From contig JACMQR010000005.1 of assembly GCA_014376885.1 (NCBI GenBank), positions 1-16,155 on the forward strand: a stretch of 16,155 nucleotides of DNA, written 5' to 3'. The stretch is from Polaromonas sp. GTDB lineage: Bacteria > Pseudomonadota > Gammaproteobacteria > Burkholderiales > Burkholderiaceae_C. Below the pieces are notes generated by a model. That model ran no database searches. It had not been told where the DNA came from and saw only the letters and a list, made by a program, of their open reading frames with translations. Below, piece by piece: positions 14,915 to 16,155 of the stretch; the first letter of the stretch is position 1, and every line of letters starts with the position of its first letter. Made by a program: the position numbers and the translations under genes.

Positions 14915-16048
14915 ATGACCTCTCTGATTTCCCCTGTTGAAGACATCGTGGCCGACATGCGCGCCGGCCGGATGGTCATTCTGGTTGACGAGGAAGACCG
15001 CGAAAACGAAGGCGACCTGGTGCTGGCCGCCGACCATGTCACTCCCGAAGCCGTCAACTTCATGGCCCGCTTTGGCCGCGGTCTGATCTGCCTGACGCTG
15101 ACCCGCGAACGCTGCGAGCTGCTCAAGCTCCCGCCCATGGCGGTGCGCAACGGCGCGCAGTACTCCACCGCTTTCACCGTGTCGATCGAGGCGGCTGAAG
15201 GCGTGGCCACCGGCATTTCAGCCGCCGACCGTTCGCGCACGGTGCAGGCCGCGGTGGCCCGGGATGCAAGGTTCACCGACCTGGTGCAGCCCGGCCACAT
15301 CTTTCCGCTGCAGGCCGTTGACGGCGGCGTGCTGATGCGCGCTGGCCATACCGAAGCCGGTTGCGATCTGGCGGCCATGGCGGGCTGCTCACCGGCAGCG
15401 GTGATTTGCGAAATCATGAACGACGACGGCACCATGGCCCGGCTGCCTGATCTGCAGCTGTTTGCGGCCGCGCATGGCCTGAAAATCGGGACGATTGCCG
15501 ACCTGATCGCGCACCGCAGCCGCACCGAGTCGCTGCTGGAAAAAGTCGGCAACCGACCGCTGCACACCGCATTCGGCGAATTTACCGCGCATGCCTTTAG
15601 AGACAAGACAAGCCACGATTTGCACCTGGCGCTGGTCAAGGGCCAGTGGGATGCCGATGACGCAGTGGCCGTGCGCGTGCACGAGCCGCTGTCGGTGCTG
15701 GACCTGCTGGAAACCGGCCGCACCATGCATTCCTGGAGCCTGGACCAAAGCCTGCAGCACATTGAGGCCGAAGGCCGCGGCGTGGTGGTGCTGCTCAACT
15801 GCGGCGAAAGTGCCGCGCAGCTGATGGCGCAGTTTGAAGGCACCGCCCAAGCAGCGCAGGCACCCGCGCGCGGCCGCATGGACCTGCGCACCTATGGCGT
15901 CGGCGCGCAGATTTTGCGTGAATGCGGCGTGCAGAAAATGCACCTGCTGGGCAATCCGCGCCGCATGCCCAGCATGACCGGCTACGGCCTGGAAATTGTC
16001 GGCTACATCGGCAGGAACCAGATGCAGCCGCAGCTGCTTACTGTTTAA
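14915..16048 (+). CDS. ribBA: RibBX: DHBP synthase fused to degenerate GTP cyclohydrolase II domain
   Basis: 377 residues starting directly after ribE. Residues about 1-205 are an intact 3,4-dihydroxy-2-butanone-4-phosphate synthase. It has [12 protein letters not shown] (24-35, metal and substrate acidic residues), [40 protein letters not shown] and GHTEAG (144-149). It makes the four-carbon unit from ribulose 5-phosphate. Residues about 210-377 align in order with GTP cyclohydrolase II, but the zinc-cysteine block (SECLTGDxxxSxRCDCG in active enzymes) reads [19 protein letters not shown], and QEGRGIGL is missing. Only the tail [25 protein letters not shown] and GYGLEIV are conserved. The GCHII half is therefore very likely inactive, matching the RibBX variant described in Proteobacteria. 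A true ribA must exist elsewhere. Often annotated ribBA. Confidence 0.93.
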   Translation: MTSLISPVEDIVADMRAGRMVILVDEEDRENEGDLVLAADHVTPEAVNFMARFGRGLICLTLTRERCELLKLPPMAVRNGAQYSTAFTVSIEAAEGVATGISAADRSRTVQAAVARDARFTDLVQPGHIFPLQAVDGGVLMRAGHTEAGCDLAAMAGCSPAAVICEIMNDDGTMARLPDLQLFAAAHGLKIGTIADLIAHRSRTESLLEKVGNRPLHTAFGEFTAHAFRDKTSHDLHLALVKGQWDADDAVAVRVHEPLSVLDLLETGRTMHSWSLDQSLQHIEAEGRGVVVLLNCGESAAQLMAQFEGTAQAAQAPARGRMDLRTYGVGAQILRECGVQKMHLLGNPRRMPSMTGYGLEIVGYIGRNQMQPQLLTV

Positions 16049-16058
16049 AAAGCACGCC

Positions 16059-16155
16059 ATGCTCCATGCTGACAAAGGCCCGGGCGAAAAGCTCGACGGC
16101 AAGAAACTCGCCATCGGGATCGTGCAGGCCCGCTTCAACGAAGGCATCACCAACG
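16059..16155 (+). CDS. ribH: 6,7-dimethyl-8-ribityllumazine synthase RibH, N-terminal part (runs off right edge)
   Basis: ATG 16059 lies 10 bp after the ribBX stop; 32 codons and one base are visible. The protein reads [20 protein letters not shown] then [12 protein letters not shown], the opening beta-strand of lumazine synthase with the substrate-loop RFNE(G)IT. RibH joins the RibB product with the RibD-derived pyrimidine to make lumazine for RibE. No clear Shine-Dalgarno; likely coupled to ribBX. The catalytic histidine lies beyond the window. In related genomes nusB often follows. Confidence 0.88.
   Translation, partial: MLHADKGPGEKLDGKKLAIGIVQARFNEGITN

Noticed and set aside
1..16155. 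Search for a defence system, CRISPR array, integrase or transposon
   Set aside because: Apart from the listed short repeats, all sizeable genes belong to known housekeeping or pilus families; no spaced direct repeats or transposase-like frames were found.

Overview
The window looks like chromosomal DNA of a Burkholderiales bacterium, most likely Comamonadaceae (Polaromonas/Rhodoferax-like). This is inferred from the GC-rich coding sequence, the protein style of GlyA, NrdR and the Rib enzymes, and two copies of a short AGCTA...TAGCT palindromic repeat that I associate with that family. No genus can be fixed without a search.

Layout. (1) Positions 1-1226, minus strand: the N-terminal 408 codons of a large DUF748/AsmA-like envelope protein that runs off the left edge. 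(2) Positions 1227-1991: a 765-bp gene-free interval. It holds a chain of hairpins ending in a terminator-like hairpin plus T-run (candidate small RNA), an AT-rich island, and a strong sigma70-type promoter. (3) 1992-2894: a membrane-anchored SLT-type lytic transglycosylase. (4) 2941-3125: a ZTP (pfl) riboswitch controlling glyA. (5) 3126-4370 glyA and 4471-4920 nrdR, separated by one copy of the repeat. (6) 5025-13075: a tight type IV pilus minor-pilin/adhesin operon, pilV-pilW-pilX-pilY1-pilE-fimT, with overlaps or gaps of a few bases. (7) 13054-16155: riboflavin genes ribD, ribE, ribBX (RibB fused to a degenerate GTP cyclohydrolase II domain) and the start of ribH.

How the parts fit. glyA (one-carbon units) under a ZTP sensor and nrdR (repressor of ribonucleotide reductase) lie side by side. 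In many proteobacteria nrdR is followed directly by ribD; here a complete minor-pilin/PilY1 block lies between them. fimT overlaps ribD, so the first riboflavin gene appears to be transcribed and translated together with pilus genes. A weak terminator-like hairpin after ribD may partly insulate ribE-ribBX-ribH. The minor pilins and PilY1 are expected to form the pilus tip and priming complex. RibD, RibBX, RibH and RibE together give riboflavin once GTP cyclohydrolase II is supplied by another locus.

Most unusual points: the pilus/riboflavin junction, a tyrosine-rich low-GC segment in PilY1, the unexplained structured region at 1327-1448, the repeat lying in frame inside the DUF748 gene, and the degenerate RibA half of RibBX. 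I saw no transposase, CRISPR array, tRNA or rRNA.
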